From Agelas oroides (Eukaryota > Porifera > Demospongiae > Agelasida > Agelasidae), in the NCBI GenBank assembly GCA_949130485.1, contig OX422201.1:1400516-1464515 (forward strand): a stretch of 64,000 nt of DNA. The letters run 5' to 3'. Each line of letters opens with the position of its first letter. The first letter of the stretch is position 1. Positions 27,940 to 41,400 of this stretch are shown in pieces. The position numbers and the translations under genes were made by a program. The notes beneath the pieces were generated by a model. That model saw only the letters and a program-made list of their open reading frames with translations. It did not search any database and had not been told where the DNA came from.

Positions 27940-29424
27940 CTTCACGTAGCTAGCTGGCAGAATGATTGTACACATCTCTTAGTGAGCAGCAAACCAATTC
28001 AGCAGCAGTGTATGTTACATTGTGCAGGTATACATACTGATTATAGAATTCTCCAGTCATCTTCATTAATTTTGTACACAACATTTTTTATTGAATTTGT
28101 ATGTTAGTGTGTTTTAATGAGTTTACCACAAGAACACTCCATCCACTGTATGATCTGTGACTAGGCTTTGTGATGGGTGTGGCTCTGCACTGGGTGTGGT
28201 TCTGCACTGGGTGTGGCTCTGCACTGGGTGTGGCTCTGCACTGGGTGTGGCTGCACTGGGTATGGCTCTGCACTGGGTGTGGCTCTGCACTGGGTGTGGC
28301 TCTGCACTGGGTGTATATAGCTCTGCACTGGGTGCGGCTCTGTACTGGGTGTGGCTCTGCACTGCCAGAGGCTGCACAGGCTTGCATACACCCAACCACC
28401 TTACTTTGATTCCCCGGTTCCCCTGCTCTGGAACATGAACATGGAAGCCTGGGAACAAGGCTACCTTAATCAGTGTTGTATACTATATGCCTTATGCTCA
28501 ACCCACCATCTGAACACAAGACAGCATAGATGCTATGGGAGAGAAACATGCAGCTGCAAGCTATCCAAACATGCCCATGCATGCAGTTGGCTGTGTACAC
28601 ACAGCTTGGCTACTGAACAGAAAGCTGTAACTTGTCTCAGTCTTGGTTGCTGCCAGCTATAAAAATTGGCAGGTGAGTCAGAACATGTTATATAATTATA
28701 CAAGGGTTGTCTAATTGGAACAACTTTCAGTGGCTTCTCAGTTGGCTTCTCCATAAAATCAATGAAGAGGTTATCTGCTACCAATGAGTGTACAAAAGCA
28801 GCCATTCTAACTTTCTGAAAAATTGTGCTCGACATTGTAGTAAACAATTTGTGTTTTGTTGAATTTCTATCTTCACTGAACTGAAGGGTTTTAGATTGTT
28901 TATTCTCTGCGGAATCTTTGAAGCTATAGATTGGGCATGAATGTGTGTACAAAAGCAGCCATTCTAACTTTTTGTACACTCATAATTTGTTACCAACTTG
29001 AGCTCGGAAAATAACTTGCATGCTCCAGTCATCATCAGGGTGAACGACTGAATGCTCCAGTTGTCATCAGGGCAAACGACTGAATGCTCCAGTCGTCATC
29101 TGGGTGACTGGAGCATTCAGTCGAAACGTCGGCAAGTTATTTTCTGAGCTCAAGTTGGTAACAGATAACCTTCTCTTCATTAATTGGAACAAGTCTCATA
29201 CTAGTTAGCAGAAACTACAATGTGTATGTGTATGTCTGCTTGTTGACATCCACCACAAGCACAGAGAGAAGAACATTCAAGTTTGATAAAATGACACTCA
29301 GAACACAAAGATATAAGTGAAGACATTCCAAAAACTAGTAAAAAAATTAACCCCGGTGTCAACACCCAATAGTTAAATTTGTCATCTAGAAAACCCGTGC
29401 TATATACAATCATATACAACAGTG
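27940..29424. other. RNF10-VPS33A convergent intergenic region
   Basis: It holds both 3' ends, a 20-bp repeat at about 28176-28375 (CTGCACTGGGTGTGGCTCTG, about nine copies), and a fold-back repeat from about 28730 to 29190. A 148-codon minus ORF (28533-28979) overlaps the fold-back; I do not recognise it and doubt that it codes. Confidence 0.55.
28990..29163. repeat. Fold-back with hammerhead-core-like words
   Basis: Arms TACCAACTTGAGCTCGGAAA and AAGTTATTTTCTGAGCTCAA are inverted. Between them are three copies of a GACTG-GAGCAT-TCAGTC stem. CTGATGA occurs on the minus strand (29032-29038) and CGAAAC on the plus strand (29122-29127), so no intact ribozyme is present. Confidence 0.5.
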
Positions 29425-32400
29425 CTATCTCCTTGGTCGTCTTCCCATGTTTGGGGGGACAGGGGGGTCGTCCATCTGGTTGTCCCAAATTTTGACAGGA
29501 TTGAAGTTGGGCGTTTCAGAGAGAATGCCATTGATAAGAGACATCCCGTTTGTAATATGAGTGGTAGCTACTATGTATTCTGTTGTAGCTGGGAAGGAGA
29601 GGGAAGGAGAGGGAAGGCGAGGGAAGGAGAGGGAAGGCGAGGGAAGGAGAAGGAAGGAGAGGAAAGAGTTCAGAGTAAATACCATTAGCTAAGCCAATAT
29701 AACAAAGACTAAATATCGTATAGCGGGTTTTTTTTTTGGTTTTTTTTTGCGGGGCAAGATTTTTACGGAATCACAATCAGTTTGCATTACAGAAATTTTC
29801 GCGTGTTAAATTTTTTTCATGTCTAGCAAGTTTTTAACCTGCAAAATTTAATCCAAAAGTGTACAAAAGCATTCCTGTTGCCATTGTACCCACCAAGCAG
29901 ATCATGCAGAAGTGCGTGAGTAATAAAGCCAGCCAGCACATTTCTATAGAGGTGTGTCGAATGTCCACTTGAGAGTTTATTGTACGGAACTCGTTTCTTC
30001 TTCCCACCAGCCTCAAGTTGTGCAGTCTGGACACACTCATGGGTGGTATGAACAGCAGCCTCAAGTTGTGCAGTCTGGACACACTCATGGGTGATATGAA
30101 CAGCAGCCTCAAGTTGTGCAGTCTGGACACACTCATGGGTGGTATGAACAGCAGCTGGCTGGACCAAGGAAGACAGTGGGCCCTCCGGATTTGGTAGCTG
30201 TCTTTGTCGAATAGCTTGAAAATATTGCAGCACCGATCATGTAATAGAACTACAAGAATGCACGTGGCCCTCACACCTAGACAGTTTATACTTTTCACGG
30301 GCTAAATTTCGTGGATCCTACTTGACCGTGAAAAATGCAAAAATTACCCCCCCACGAAAAATACCCGCTACACAGTATACCAATAACTGCAATGATATGT
30401 CCCCTTCCCCCCTTTTTGCTCATATCAGGAAAGAGCTGAGGGTCAACTATTAGGCCAATGTACAATATTCTAACCAACATCCTCCTCCTCTCTTTTTCCT
30501 ATGTACCCAAGTTTAGGGTCACCAACGGGCTGGATGAGGACTGAACGATACTTCTAATTAATGCCCCACTTCTTGTTACTCCTCCCACCCAAGCCTGCGC
30601 ATGATAGCTATACATGCACAACCCTGCTTTAACAGGGTCAACTCAAGGAAAAGGTGTATGCACCATAAACTCTTGTTCAGACACCACACTTGATCTGCCC
30701 TTGAATAGTAGCCATAGTACATAACACCATGCACCCTCACCTGGTAGCCATAGCTACGAGGCTGGCATGTAAACAAATATAATATGAGCTGAGAAATTCC
30801 CTGAATCACAGGTATGTCGGTGCCTTGCATAGCCATGCTAAAATAACAACAGACACTGCCCTCAAGTAGTAGCCACACAGCTGTGGTATCTTAGTCTCGT
30901 GCCCCGCCCATGCGCACCTCCCGGCGAGAAACGGTCTGGTGAACGAAGTAGAATTTCTTGGGCTTATTACCCAAAAGTGGTAATGACCAATGAGATTGCG
31001 AGATCGGTAATTATTACGTAGCACTTCCCTTACAACAGTAAAATTTGTTCATCTCCATTCGAGTATCCGTACCTTTTTTGAGCGGGTTGGCCGCAAAATG
31101 TTTTGATTGTCGCTAGGTTACATTGTCGCAAAAGCGTGCGCTAGCCCAAGAAATTCGACTTGGTTCACCAGACCATTTCTCCTCGTGAGAGGGTGGGATC
31201 TGGGGACGAGACTAGTGGTATCTGACTGAGAAAATGTAGTATTGCAATTATGAATTCAGAACTGGGGTAATGAAATGTGTATCTCCATGGCAACATACCA
31301 ACTTCCCTCTGAGAGAGGAAACGGAGGGCCGAGATCTCAGCATAGCTGCACCCTCCCAGGAAGAACACCAGGACAACCTGTGGATGGTCGGCAGTCGGAC
31401 GTTCTGGAGAAGGAAGGAGGAATGATACGTGTAGAGCCACGGTCTTTACCACTCATTCTCAGCAGAAAGGAACATGAGAAAACTAATTCTTACTCCTCTT
31501 TTCCTGTCCCTTGGCCACCGGTTGAATCCTCTGAAAACTTGGACCAGGTAGAAGAGCTGTCACCTACACATCAAAGACAGGGAAGGATGGAAGCTAGTCA
31601 GTACAGTAGTAGCTTGCTACGAGAATGAGACCTAATCATACAGACAGTCTTAGTGGCCCCTAGTGAACAGTGAAACCGATTTGCAAAAGGCAGGTTTCAG
31701 ATCAAAAAATATTGGTCTCATTTACACATACATGTACCTGGCTAACCTACGAAACTCACTCAGTGGATACTGCCAGATGAGTTGATCACTTTCTTTGGAG
31801 GGGGGTCTGGGTTCGAGACTAGAGCCACTATGGCCAGATCCCCCTTTCCCTGGGTCTGGGTTCGAGACTAGAGCCACTATGGCCAGATCCCCCTTTCCCT
31901 CTTTGGAGGGGGGTCTGGGTTCGAGACTAGAGCCACTATGGCAGATCCCCCTTTCCCTCTTTGGAGGGAGGTCTGGGTTCGAGACTAGAGCCACTATGGC
32001 CAGATCCCCCTTTCCCTCTTTGGAGGGGGGTCTGGGTTCGAGACTAGAGCCACTATGGCCAGATCCCCCTTTCCCTCTTTGGAGGGGGGTCTGGGTTCGA
32101 GACTAGAGCCACTATGGCAGATCCCCCTTTCCCTCTTTGGAGGGGGGTCTGGGTTCGAGACTAGAGCCACTATGGCCAGATCCCCCTTTCCCTCTTTGGA
32201 GGGGGGTCTGGGTTCGAGACTAGAGCCACTATGGCAGATCCCCTTTCCCTCTTTGGAGGGAGGTCTGGGTTCGAGACTAGAGCCACTATGGCCAGATCCC
32301 CCTTTCCCTCTTTGGAGGGGGGTCTGGGTTCGAGACTAGAGCCACTATGGCAGATCCCCTTTCCCTCTTTGGAGGGAGGTCTGGGTTCGAGACTAGAGCC

Positions 32401-35400
32401 ACTATGGCCAGATCCCCCTTTCCCTCTTTGGAGGGGGGTCTGGGTTCGAGACTAGAGCCACTATGGCCAGATCCCCCTTTCCCTCTTTGGAGGGGGGTCT
32501 GGGTTCGAGACTAGAGCCACTATGGCATCATTACATCATGCACATAGTTACTACGAACTACTAATTTCCAACCTCCTCACCTCTTCAAAGGTGTTCCATC
32601 CATTGGGTCTTTCGAGCAGTACCTCCATTAGCCGCACACTCAGAGGAGCATATCCTGAGAACACATAGGAAACGTCCTTGGGGCTCTTGGGGTGTATGTG
32701 TGGGAGAAGAAGAGAAACAGTGTATCGTACTTGGAGCAGAGTGGAATATCTCTTGGAAAGGAAAGAGGGAGGGCAAGGTCAAGGGTGACAGAGACAGAAA
32801 CAGAAGGACAAGGACAGGGACAGAGGGACAGGGACAGGGACAGGGACAGGAGAGGGAGGGAGAGGAGGGGGGGAGGGGAGGGGAGGGGAGGAGAGGGGAG
32901 GGGAGGGAAGGAGAGGGGAGGGGAGGGGAGGGGAGGGGAGGGGAGGGGAGGGGAGGGGAGGGGAGGGGAGGGGAGGGGAGGGGAGGGGAGGGGAGGGGAG
33001 GGGAGGGGAGGGGAGGGGAGGGGAGGGGAGGGGAGGGGAGGGAGAGGGAGAGGGAGAGGCAGATAAACAGATACATACCATATCATCCAACCCATCAGTG
33101 ATGAGTCTGAGGGACCTCCGCAGTGAGGAGTAGGTCTTGGTCTCTTGTTGCTTCAGCAGACCAGCTTTCTCCAGGTTGTGCAGACTGAGCAAGTGCTCAT
33201 ACCCATAGCCCTGGGAGGAGGGAAGGAGGGGGGGGAGGGGAGGAGGGAGGGAGGAAGGGAGGGAGTGGAGGAGAGGGGGAGGGAGGGGAGGGAGGGAGTG
33301 CTTAGAGCGAAATATCACACCAGAGAAATGTAAGTGGTCTTCTACTATGATATGCACTAAAATACACAAATAGTTACACACTTGCAGAATTTCTCTCTTG
33401 TAGTGCTCAAGCAGTTTTGGTTTCAGTCCATTGTTGACTACAGACTGCAGACATATCATCCGCAACACCTGAGAACAGTCCGTACAAAACACCATTATGA
33501 AATGGTCCAAGAAAACACCTGGATTATACAATATCAATTCTATCATAATCTTGCATAGCTGGTAAATGGTGTCCCATCTTAGTTCGTATGGCATCCCAGC
33601 TTAACTGAAAATGATGTCCCATTCTAACTGGAAATAGTGTCCCAAGTTTGCTAGCTAGCAATGACAGTAGCTGACAAACCTTGGCCACAGGCTCTGACAT
33701 CCCTATACAGCTCTCGATGTACTCGTTCGGTTTGTCTGGGTAATCCTCCTCACGAAGTACTGCACAAGAAACACAAAACACCCCAACGTGTTACAGAGAC
33801 CCTCAGCTAGACTGTGGCACACCAAACATCCCAACACGTTGCAGAGACCCTCAGCTAGACCGTGGCACACCAAACATCCCAACACGTTGCAGAGACCCTC
33901 AGCTAGACTGTGGCACACCAAACATCCCAACACGTTGCAGAGACCCTCAGCTAGACCGTGGCACACCAAACATCCCAACACGTTGCAGAGACCCTCAGCT
34001 AGACCGCGGTACACCAAACATCCCAACACGTTGCAGAGACCCTCAGCTAGACCGCGGCACACCAAACATCCCAACACGTTGCAGAGACCCTCAGCTAGAC
34101 CGCGGCACACCAAACATCCCAACACGTTGCAGAGACCCTCAGCTAGACCGCGGCACACCAAACATCCCAACACGTTGCAGAGACCCTCAGCTAGACCGCG
34201 GCACACCAAACATCCCAACACGTTGCAGAGACCCTCAGCTAGACCGCGGCACACCAAACATCGCAACACGTTGCAGAGACCCTCAGCTAGACCGCGGCAC
34301 ACCAAACATCCCAACACGTTGCAGAGACCCTCAGCTAGACTGCGGTACACCAAACATCCCAACACGTTGCAGAGACCCTCAGCTAGACCGTGGCACACCA
34401 AACATCCCAACACGTTGCAGAGAACCTCAGCTAGACTGGCAGCTTACGATGCACTCCACTCCCCTCATGTTACAAGTCACAGTTAAAGTCCTGCACAAAA
34501 TGATCTGATTGCCTGATGTGGCTAAACTTACCCTGTTCTGCGTAGAGCTGTTCGAGAAAGTATCGCTTGTCTGTCACAGTCTTAATGAGCTCCGCTACTG
34601 TGGTATCTGGTGAACAGAATGATGATACAGATACAATGAAGTCCAATAAGAGTCTCGATCAAGGCTACCGCGTACATATATTCCCCACCCTCACTACCTC
34701 CCACCCCCTTCCTCATCCCTCTCTCTCCCAACCTCTCCCACCCCCCTCCTCACTCTTCTCTCTCAACCTCCCCGCTCCCCCATCATAGCCAACACCACCT
34801 ACCATTATCACCCCTCCTCCACTCTCCCATCCCATCACTCCCCCCTCACAACCTCCCCACTCCCCCGTCATAGCTCATCACCTCCTACCACCACACCCCT
34901 CCTCCACTCTCCCATCCCATCACTCCCCCCTCACAACTTCCCCACTCCCCCCTCACAACCTCCCCACTCTCCCGTCATAGCTCATCACCTCCTACCACCA
35001 CACCCCTCCTCCACTCTCCCATCCCATCACTCCCCCCTCACAACCTCCCCACTCTCCCGTCATAGCTCATCACCTCCTACCACCACACCCCTCCTCCACT
35101 CTCCCATCCCATCACTCCCCCCTCACAACCTCCCCACTCTCCCGTCATAGCTCATCACCTCCTACCACCACACCCCTCCTCCACTCTCCCATCCCATCAC
35201 TCCCCCTCACAACCTCCCTGCTCCTCCCTCACAACCTCCCCACTCTCCCGTCATAGCTCATCACCTCCTACCACCACAACCCTCCTCCACTCTCCCATCC
35301 CATCACTCCCCCCTCACAACCTCCCTGCTCCCCCCTCACAACCTCCCCACTCCCCCGTCATAGCTCGATCAACACCTCCTACCACCATCACTCCTCCTTC

Positions 35401-38400
35401 ACTCTCCCACCCTCTCACTCCCTCCTCACATCCCCCACCTCCCCTTATCTCTTCCCTCCTCTCACTCCCCCCTCACATCCCCCCCCCACCTCCCCTTCTC
35501 TCTTCCCCCCTCTCCACATTCCTCACGTTTGCTAAGAGACAGCTTGGCATGCTGCATGTGAGGTAGTTTCTGTACAAACTGTTTTAGCTGCATCACCGTC
35601 TTTGCATCATGCCTTTCCTAAAGGGTACCAAGTTACCAACAAGGGGGAAGAGAGGGGAGAGAGGTAGAGGGAAGGAGGAAGAGGGGGGGGGGGGGGGGGG
35701 GGGGGGGGGGAAAGAGGAGGAGGAAGACCACAGAGAAGGAGGAGAAAGAGGGAGAGGGAGAAGAAAAAGGCAGAGAGAGAAGGGGGGGGAGGGGTAAAGA
35801 GGGAAAGGAAGGGGAAGGGGAAGGGAGGGAGAAGGAGGGAGAGGGAGGGGAGGGTAGAGAAAGGGAGTGGGAGGAAGGAAAGGGTTAGGGTGACTACACA
35901 GCCACCATAAAGGCCCTCATAAACACAAGGCAACCCCATCTTAGCTTGGTGTGTTGTACACTATACAACCTGCCCTGAGCAGCGTACTCTAGCAATCCCG
36001 GAGTTCACTATTGCCCAGTGAGTATCTGCATGGTTTTGTATTCTCTAACGTGCATGACCATCAGTCAAAACTAACTGTCATGATGGCAATACATGAACAA
36101 TCAGTGAACCACATCTCATGAAAAAAAGCAGGTCTAGATGCTACACAAAGTCGCCCACTGCGCAGGACACGTTTTTGGCCCAATACCAGGTGTGCTGGGG
36201 TAACGGAGAGGGATGGGGACTGCATGTCAGACAAAATTTGATCCACAACCCAGAGAAGAGAAGATGTTTCGTACTTAGTACCTTCAATGATTGCACTTAT
36301 CACTCACAGAGGTACGCAAGCACACACGGTGTAGCACACACTAAGCTACACACACCTCGTATGCCTGGGTGATTTTCTTTGCCTCCCTGCTAAGAAACAT
36401 GCCCACGCCTCGGAAATTCAGATCTCTCATCTCCACAAACATGTTCTCCTCTGAATTTAAGATGAGAGCGAGGGGTCCTGAGGGAGGAGAGCCTCCCTTT
36501 GGAACTTGCTGCACATCATCTGAGAACATTTGGCGAGGAAACTTGGCAGCGCCTGAGGGCAAGTAGAAAAAAAAAGAAAAGAGTTTAGATTGGCACCAAG
36601 GAAAGTCTGACAGTTGGACCACAACTGTTGTCTTGTGACTCATCTTGTCTAGTCTCGTTCCCAGACCGCATTTTTCGCGCGCGCCCGCCGGAAAAAAGGG
36701 TCTGGTGAACTGCCTATTCCGTTTTCGTTCAAGTGCGCCGGAATGCTGGCGCATTGTTCTTTTCTAATTTAACGCTTGACGTCATCGAAGATTGCATTCC
36801 ACATTGCGTGCCAACGATCTACTATTTACAATCTAGTTGACATGACGTCACGGTAGTTTCAAAATATTGGAACCAAAACGGTATAGGCAGTTCACCAGAC
36901 TACTTTCCCGCTCGGCGAAAAGTTGTCTGGGCACGAGACTACATCTTGTCTGTGACAAGCTTTGAACAAGCCTCATTCCCAGGCCCCTTTCTCCAGTTCT
37001 GTGAATGGGCCTGGCAACAAAGCTAGCTTTGAACTGGCCATGTACATGTGTAGATTTAGAATGTGAATCATGAGGGGCAATACTGACCAACCATGGGGAG
37101 AGGGAAGAGGAGGGAAAGAGAAGGGACAAAAAAGAGGGACGGAGGGAGGAGAGGAGAGATGGATGGAGAGAGGCTCCTCCCTCTCTCCATCCATCCCTCT
37201 TCTTCTCTTGAGGGGGAGGAGAGGAGGGAGGAGAGGAGGGAGGAGAGGAGGGAGAAGAGGAGGGAGGAGAGGAGAGGAGAGGAGAGGAGAGGAGAGGAGA
37301 GGAGAGGAGAGGAGAGGAGAGGAGAGGAGAGGAGAGGAGAGGAGAGGAGAGGAGAGGAGAGGAGAGGAGAGGAGAGGAGAGGAGGGAGAAGAGGAGGGAG
37401 GAGAGGAGAGGAGAGGAGAGGAGAGGAGAGGAGAGGAGAGGAGAGGAGAGGAGAGGAGAGGAGAGGAGAGGAGAGGAGAGGAGAGGAGAGGAGAGGAGGG
37501 AGAAGAGGAGGGAGAAGAGGAGGGAGGAGAGGAGAGAGAAGAGGAGGGAGAAGAGGAGGGATGGACGGAGAGAGGAAGGAGAGGAGGGATGGAAGGAGAG
37601 AGGGAAGAGAAGGAGAGAGGCCATGATCTTGCCGTCCATAGAACACTTCTTGTAGCTCATATTTATGATTCTTTTCATTAAACTATCAGTACAGCATGCA
37701 TAATTAGACTAGTGTCAAAGGTCAACCAGGTCGAACCACTGAACTGGCTCTGACCAATAAGCTATGAGAGATTCCACTACCAACAACTTTACTCACTATT
37801 TTTGATTCCATAAATCTCGTCAATGAGTGCCTCATATGTGAGGGGAGTGGAGAGAGAGGTGACCAAGTCAACTGAGCGATCCAGAAGGACAATTGCATCA
37901 ATCTGAGGAGGGACCTCTCTGGCTAGTGTGAGCTGTCTGCGCATACGGTCCAGCAGGTCTGCCACAACCTGTGTGCGTGCGTGTGTGTGTGTGCGTGTGC
38001 GTGTGTATGTGTGTGTGTGTGTGCATGTGTGTGTGTGTGCATGTGTGTGTGTGCATGTGTATGTGTGTGTGAAGAGGACGTATCGTGTGCAGTGTTGCTG
38101 ATGTGCCAACCAATGCCTTTGGCATTGATGGCACAAAATTTTTATTTTTTGTGAAGTTTTAAAGACTATCTTCATCAGGCTTAGCACAACTTAATTCTTA
38201 TGGTTGTCAATGCTGACACAATCCAATTACCTGTGCATTTTTCCCCTTGCCGTAGACCCTAGGAATGATTCCATAGATTGCCTCGAGTTTGCAAATGGCT
38301 TTGGCAACCCGAAACAAGGGAGAGGTATCATTGTCAATATAGAGATCCTGGAGGGGAAAGAGGAGGAGGAAGGATGAAGGAGGAGGAGGAAGGGAGAAAG

Positions 38401-41400
38401 GAGGGAGAGAAAAAGGAGAAAAGAGGGAGGAAGGAGAGAGAAAAAAGAAAGAGAAATGAAAGAGGAGGAAGGGGATGAATGAAGAGATGAGCAGAGAGAT
38501 ACGGGAGGGAGGGGAAGGGAGGAAGGGAGAAGGGTGAGGAAGGAAGGGAGGGGGTAGTCTCATTCACAGGTCACTCGCAGATTTTTTTCCCTCCTCTCCC
38601 TCTCCCCATGGGATTGGCCTGAGAATGAGGCTAGGAGGGGAGAAGGAAGGGAGGGAGATGTAGAAAAGGAAGAGGAGGAAATAGAGGAGGGAGGGACGAA
38701 GAGAGGAGAGATGGATGGTGGACGAAGAGATGGAGGGATTGATGGAGAATTAATGAAGGGGAGAGGGTTGTGGAGAGAGAGGAGGAGAAAGCAGGAGAAG
38801 AAAAATGTGTCTGACCTACTTACATTGAATGCAGTATTGATCTCAAGTGATAGGACATCATGGTCAAAGGGTAGCATGTCCATATGATACTCTGTGATTG
38901 AGAACGCAATTGGTGACTTCGCCCCGTCAATGAAACCATACTCCTGAGGAGGGTGGAGGTGTAGAGAGTAAATGTGAAAAAAGTGGAGATGTGGAGGAGG
39001 GAGGTGTGGGGGAGGTGGAGATGTGGATTACCGTAAAATCGGGATAATAGGCACCAATGTTGGTCTAAATGGTCGAATTCAATGCCAAATTCGGTTGATT
39101 TAGTCAACTTTTATTCCATATAGTCTACTCACTTTGGACCTGTCAAAAAACAGAGACAGAAGGACAGGGACAGGGACAGGGACAGGGACGGGGACGGGGA
39201 TGGGGACAGAGGGACGGGGACAGAGGGATGGGGACGGGTATGGGGACGGGGACGGGGACGGGGACGGGGGCGGGGACGGGGATGGGGACGGGGACGGGGA
39301 CGGGGATGGGGACGGGGACGGGGACAGAGGGACGGGGACAGAGGGACGGGGACAGAGGGACGGGGACAGAGGGACGGGGACGGGGACGGGGACAGGGACA
39401 GGGACGGGGACGGGGATGGGGACGGGGACGGGGACGGGGACGGGGACGGGGACGGGGACGGGGACGGGGACGGGGACGGGGACGGGGACAGGGATGGGGG
39501 CAGGGACGGGGACAGGGACAGAGGCACAGGGACAGAGGCACAGGGACAGAGGCACAGGGACAGAGGGACAGCAACAGGGACAAAGGGACAGGGACCCTGT
39601 TCCCGTCCCTCTGTCTTTGTTCCTGTCCCTGTCTGTCTGTCCTTGTCCCTGACTATAATTATGCAGAAAGAGGCCTCGGAAAAATTCCATGAGTGTTCAA
39701 GGCATGTACTTTGGAGGAAGAATGTGGGGACAGGCAGGAAAATAGTATTTACCACTTATGCAACAACTGTTTCATTCTCGAGCCTTCAATTAATGACTTG
39801 GGAATGAGACTAACCTCTGAAATGATACGCTCACTTACTTGAAATTTTGTCACACAGGGCTGAGACTTCTGCGGCACAAACACAACTATAAAGGCTTTTC
39901 CCTGTTTCTTGGGAGATGTCCTGTAATATATAGCATGGATGGAAAGTGCAAGATGAATGGAGAGGGCAGAGAGAGGAAGTGGTAGAAGAGAAGAAGGAAG
40001 AGAGAGGGAGCAGAGGGAAGGAGAAAGACGAAAAAAGAAGAAGAGAGAGGAAGGGGAGGGAGAAAGGGAAGAGAGGACAGGGAGGGAGGATGGGAGAGAC
40101 AAAGGAAAGAAAGGGAAGGCAGAGAGGGAGGAGGGAAGAGAAGAAGGGTGGGAGGGAAAAAGAGGAGAGGGGGAGGGAAGGCAGAGAGGGAGGAGGGAAG
40201 AGAAGAAGGGTGGGAACGAAAAAAGAGGAGAGGGAGGAGGGAAGAGAAGAAGAGTGAGAGGAAGTGCACCTGATTGCCTCCATGATCAGGTCGACCAACT
40301 GGAAAGTTGGTCTTGTAAAAAAGTAGTATTCATTAGCATCAGGATACTGGTCCGTCAGTCTGGGCACCGGTAGGCGAACCATCTTGTAGACGCCATGTTT
40401 GCGGAGGAAGTGCACATCTGCAATAATCCCCATGGGGCCAATCAGTGCCTCGTCCCATATAATTACCTATAGGAAGAGAAGGGAGAAAAGAGAGGGACGG
40501 TGAGTAGGAGAGAAGAGGGTAAGGAGGTGAGGGAAGAGCAGAGGGAGGAGGAGGGAGAGAGAGAGAAAGAGAAGGAAGGGGGAGAAAGGAGGAAGAGAGA
40601 GAGAAAGAGAAGGAAGGAGGGAGATTAGGACCAAAGAGGAAGGGAAGAGAGAGAGGAGAGGAGAGGGAGGGGGAGTGGGAGAAATGAGAAAGAGAGAAAA
40701 GGGGGGAGGGGGGAAGGGAAGGAGGGAGATGAGGAAGGGAAAGGGAGGAGAGGGGAGGGAGGGTAAGAGGTAGAGTTGGGCAACACAATGCCACAGTTAT
40801 TGATACCACAAATACTGATACTTGCAGTATCGATACTTGGCTCCTCATGATTTTGATACAATACTTAGCTCACATGGCACATTTGGCAGCCGCAGGAAGA
40901 AAACAGCAACACAAATGAGGACAAAGAACAAACATTGCTTGAAATCATTTTGGTACTGCACCTTAGATTTGGGGAGGGACCAGTATCATTGGCATCGATA
41001 TGCCATATCAATTATTCAGCATTGTATTGAATCGTTTGTAGCTGGTATTGCCTAGTCTCGCCGGCCAGACTCTCACGTGCAGTGAGAGTCTGGCCGGCGA
41101 GACTAGGTATTGTCCACCTCTAGCAAGAAGACAAGGAGGTAAGGGAAGAGAGAAAAAGGGGAGAGGGGAAGAGAGGAGGGAAAGAGAGGAGGGAAAGAGA
41201 GGAGGGGGAGTGGGGAGAGGGAACTTTTAATGTAAAATGCATCCCACTATTGCCTAGCGACAGCTAAGTTGGTACACTAATGGTTTGGTGTAGTCTGGAC
41301 CCCAGACCGTTGTGGGAGGACCACGTGTCCCCCTGAACGCGTGGTCCTAGAACCAAATGTCCCCTGCCAGGACAGGATGTCCCCCCACCGCGAAGTACCA

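Noticed and set aside
28533..28979. 148-codon minus-strand ORF
   Set aside because: It lies in a fold-back repeat with internal duplication and matches no family I know.
31795..32527. GGTTCGAGACT words looking like a tRNA B-box, repeated 12 times
   Set aside because: No A-box at the right spacing and no cloverleaf; the word is explained by the fold-back terminus.
36848..37681. 276-codon and related ORFs
   Set aside because: They read through the GGAGA array in a VPS33A intron; no domain, and open on both strands.
39100..39755. Overlapping ORFs of about 150-210 codons with Pro/Val/Ser or Gly/Thr/Asp runs
   Set aside because: Hexamer-repeat artefacts of GGGGAC; no splice or start support.
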